DNA from: Enterenecus faecium
GTDB lineage: Bacteria; Bacillota; Clostridia; Oscillospirales; Oscillospiraceae
Direction: 5' to 3'
Length of the DNA stretch: 38,558 nt
Assembly: GCA_018713215.1 (NCBI GenBank)
Contig: DVFO01000025.1
Location: forward strand, 1 to 38,558
The notes under the pieces were generated by a model that was not told the DNA's origin, did no database searches, and was given only the letters and a program-made list of their open reading frames with translations. A program made the translations under genes and the position numbers. Positions 36,899 to 38,558 of this stretch are shown here, piece by piece; the first letter of the stretch is position 1, and every line of letters begins with the position of its first letter.

Positions 36899-36961
36899 AA
36901 GAGTTACAGTTTATACCAGAAATTTGCCCCCGTACCCCCGGGAAATTGGCGAGGCCGTGCC

Positions 36962-36991
36962 TTGACTTGTCCCGGGGTGCGGGGGTAAAAT
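36962..36991 (+). promoter_or_regulatory. Promoter of pyrG
   Basis: TTGACT (36962-36967), an 18-base spacer, TAAAAT (36986-36991), about 80 bases before the ATG. Confidence 0.65.
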
Positions 36992-37072
36992 ATTGCGTAT
37001 TATTTTTTGACAGGGCCGGGCAATGGGGTCCGGCGCAAGGGCGCATCTTCCTGTCCAAAGGAGGAAGCACAT

Positions 37073-38558
37073 ATGGCCATGAATACGAAATTTATCTTTG
37101 TCACCGGGGGTGTGGTGTCCGGTCTGGGCAAGGGTATCACCGCCGCCTCTCTGGGCCGCCTGCTGAAACAGCGGGGGCTGCGGGTGAAGGTGCAGAAGCT
37201 GGACCCCTACCTCAACGTGGACCCCGGCACCATGAACCCCTACCAGCACGGGGAGGTCTTCGTCACCGAGGACGGGGCCGAGACCGACCTGGACCTGGGC
37301 CACTATGAGCGCTTCACCGACGAGGACCTGACGGCCGACTCCTCGGTGACCTCGGGGAAGGTCTACTGGACCGTCCTCAACCGGGAGCGGGAGGGGGGCT
37401 ACCTGGGGGGCACCGTCCAGGTCATCCCCCACATCACCGACGAGATCAAGGAGCGGATCTACCGGGTGGGCCGCCGGGGGAACGTGGACGTGGTCATCAC
37501 CGAGATCGGCGGCACCGTGGGCGACATCGAGTCCCAGCCCTTCCTGGAGGCCATCCGGCAGGTGGCGGCCGAGGTGGGGCGTCAGGATGTCATGTATATC
37601 CATGTCTCCCTGGTGGTGTCCATCCCCGGCTCCGACGAACTCAAGAGCAAGCCCACCCAGCACTCGGCCAAGGAGCTGCTGGGCCTGGGCATCCAGCCCG
37701 ACGTCATCGTCTGCCGTTCCGAGTACCGCATCCCCGACGACATTCGGAAAAAGATCTCCCTCTTCTGCAACATCCCTCCGGAGAACGTCATTGAGAACCT
37801 GACCGCCCCCTCCCTCTACGAGGTCCCCCTGATGCTGGAGGAGGCCGGCCTGGCCAGAGCGGTGTGCCGCCGTCTGGGCCTCACCGCCACGCCCCCCGAC
37901 CTCATGGAGTGGACCGCCCTGGTGGAGCGGGAGAAGGCGGCCAGGGAGCACGTGGAGATCGCCCTGGTGGGCAAGTACGTGGGGCTCCACGATGCCTACC
38001 TCTCCGTGGTGGAGTCCCTGGCCCACGCCGGCATCGTCAACGACGTGAAGGTGGACCTCCGCTGGGTGGACTCCGAGAAGCTCACCGACGAGAGCGCCGC
38101 CCAGGCGCTGGAGGGCTGCCACGGTGTGCTGGTCCCCGGCGGCTTCGGCAGCCGGGGCATCGACGGCATGCTCGCCGCCATCCGGTACGCCCGGGAGCAC
38201 AGGGTGCCCTACTTCGGCATCTGCCTGGGCATGCAGATGGCAGTGGTGGAGTTCGCCCGGGACGTGGCCGGACTGGCCGGGGCCCACTCCAGTGAGCTGG
38301 ACCCGGACACCCCCTCTCCCGTCATCGACCTCATGCCCGACCAGGTGGGGGTGACCGCCAAGGGGGGCACCATGCGCCTGGGGGCCTACCCCTGCACCCT
38401 CTCCGGCAGGGACAGCAAGGCCCTTGCCGCCTACGGCACGGAGCAGATCAGTGAGCGCCACCGCCATCGCTACGAGTTTAACAACGACTACCGGGAGCAG
38501 CTCATCAAGGCGGGCCTGGCCCTCACCGGCCTCTCCCCCGACGGGCGGCTGGTGGAGA
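37073..38558 (+). CDS. pyrG: CTP synthase (runs off right edge)
   Basis: The first 495 residues of CTP synthase, which aminates UTP to CTP with ATP and glutamine; the full enzyme is about 535-550 residues, so some 40-50 are missing. The N-terminal amidoligase domain has the P-loop FVTGGVVSGLGKGI, the UTP/CTP site KLDPYLNVDPGTMNPYQHGE and the DGAETDLDLGHYERF motif. The glutaminase domain begins about residue 300, with the nucleophile Cys384 in YFGICLGMQ. AAAGGAGG precedes the ATG at 37073; ATG 37079 is the second Met. Confidence 0.96.
   Translation, partial: MAMNTKFIFVTGGVVSGLGKGITAASLGRLLKQRGLRVKVQKLDPYLNVDPGTMNPYQHGEVFVTEDGAETDLDLGHYERFTDEDLTADSSVTSGKVYWTVLNREREGGYLGGTVQVIPHITDEIKERIYRVGRRGNVDVVITEIGGTVGDIESQPFLEAIRQVAAEVGRQDVMYIHVSLVVSIPGSDELKSKPTQHSAKELLGLGIQPDVIVCRSEYRIPDDIRKKISLFCNIPPENVIENLTAPSLYEVPLMLEEAGLARAVCRRLGLTATPPDLMEWTALVEREKAAREHVEIALVGKYVGLHDAYLSVVESLAHAGIVNDVKVDLRWVDSEKLTDESAAQALEGCHGVLVPGGFGSRGIDGMLAAIRYAREHRVPYFGICLGMQMAVVEFARDVAGLAGAHSSELDPDTPSPVIDLMPDQVGVTAKGGTMRLGAYPCTLSGRDSKALAAYGTEQISERHRHRYEFNNDYREQLIKAGLALTGLSPDGRLVE

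Overview
The window is a high-GC chromosomal segment from a Gram-positive, probably spore-forming gut Firmicute, most like the Oscillospiraceae (Flavonifractor, Lawsonibacter and relatives). That placement is inference. It rests on strong AGGAGG ribosome sites throughout, TTGACA/TATAAT-type promoters with 17-base spacers, a yabM-mazG-hup-rqcP block, mltG next to a U32 protein, a DUF3842 protein, a GHKL/LytTR two-component system and a Cys-rich coat-like peptide. There is no rRNA operon, transposase gene, phage module or CRISPR array.

Layout. Positions 1-2062 hold the N-terminal third of a PcrA/UvrD helicase, a head-on junction of a broken LysR gene with a broken ABC exporter gene, and about 700 bases without genes that are rich in hairpins and include a candidate structured RNA. 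Positions 2063-7300 are one leftward operon: purine nucleoside phosphorylase, SAH/MTA deaminase, MOP-family flippase, mazG, HU, rqcP. Positions 7458-12012 run rightward: DUF3842, then a secreted N-acetylglucosaminidase with a C-terminal dockerin, followed 10 bases later by a membrane protein with an N-terminal cohesin. Positions 12122-16538 are a beta-glucoside operon (LicT-type antiterminator, PTS IIBCA, 6-phospho-beta-glucosidase) controlled by a RAT/terminator switch. Positions 16540-21342 run mostly leftward (trhP-type U32 protein, mltG, 5-FCL, DJ-1, tmk), with one small Cys/Gly-rich gene running rightward.

Positions 21392-24353 encode a TrpXYZ-like ABC importer. Positions 24507-27895 carry three tRNA genes (Thr, Tyr, Leu), a divergent ThyX-like gene, a truncated SulP gene, a zinc-ribbon/SH3 membrane protein and a four-helix-bundle gene, with repeat copies attached to the tRNA terminators. 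Positions 27863-33884 hold an ABC-2 exporter operon with two tandem paralogous secreted proteins of unknown function, divergent from a LytTR/GHKL two-component system. Positions 33881-36898 are a TPP-riboswitch-controlled thiamine-precursor import operon. pyrG (CTP synthase) runs off the right edge.

The most notable observations are: (1) an adjacent dockerin-hydrolase and cohesin-membrane-anchor pair, which suggests a one-enzyme, cellulosome-like surface complex acting on peptidoglycan; (2) a dispersed ~182-base element in two inverted copies, whose hairpin stems differ at seven base pairs, all compensated, while the loops are almost identical; (3) a predicted multi-helix RNA with a possible pseudoknot at about 1640-1830; (4) the uncharacterised ABC plus tandem-paralogue locus; (5) a Cys-rich peptide behind a sigma-K-like promoter.
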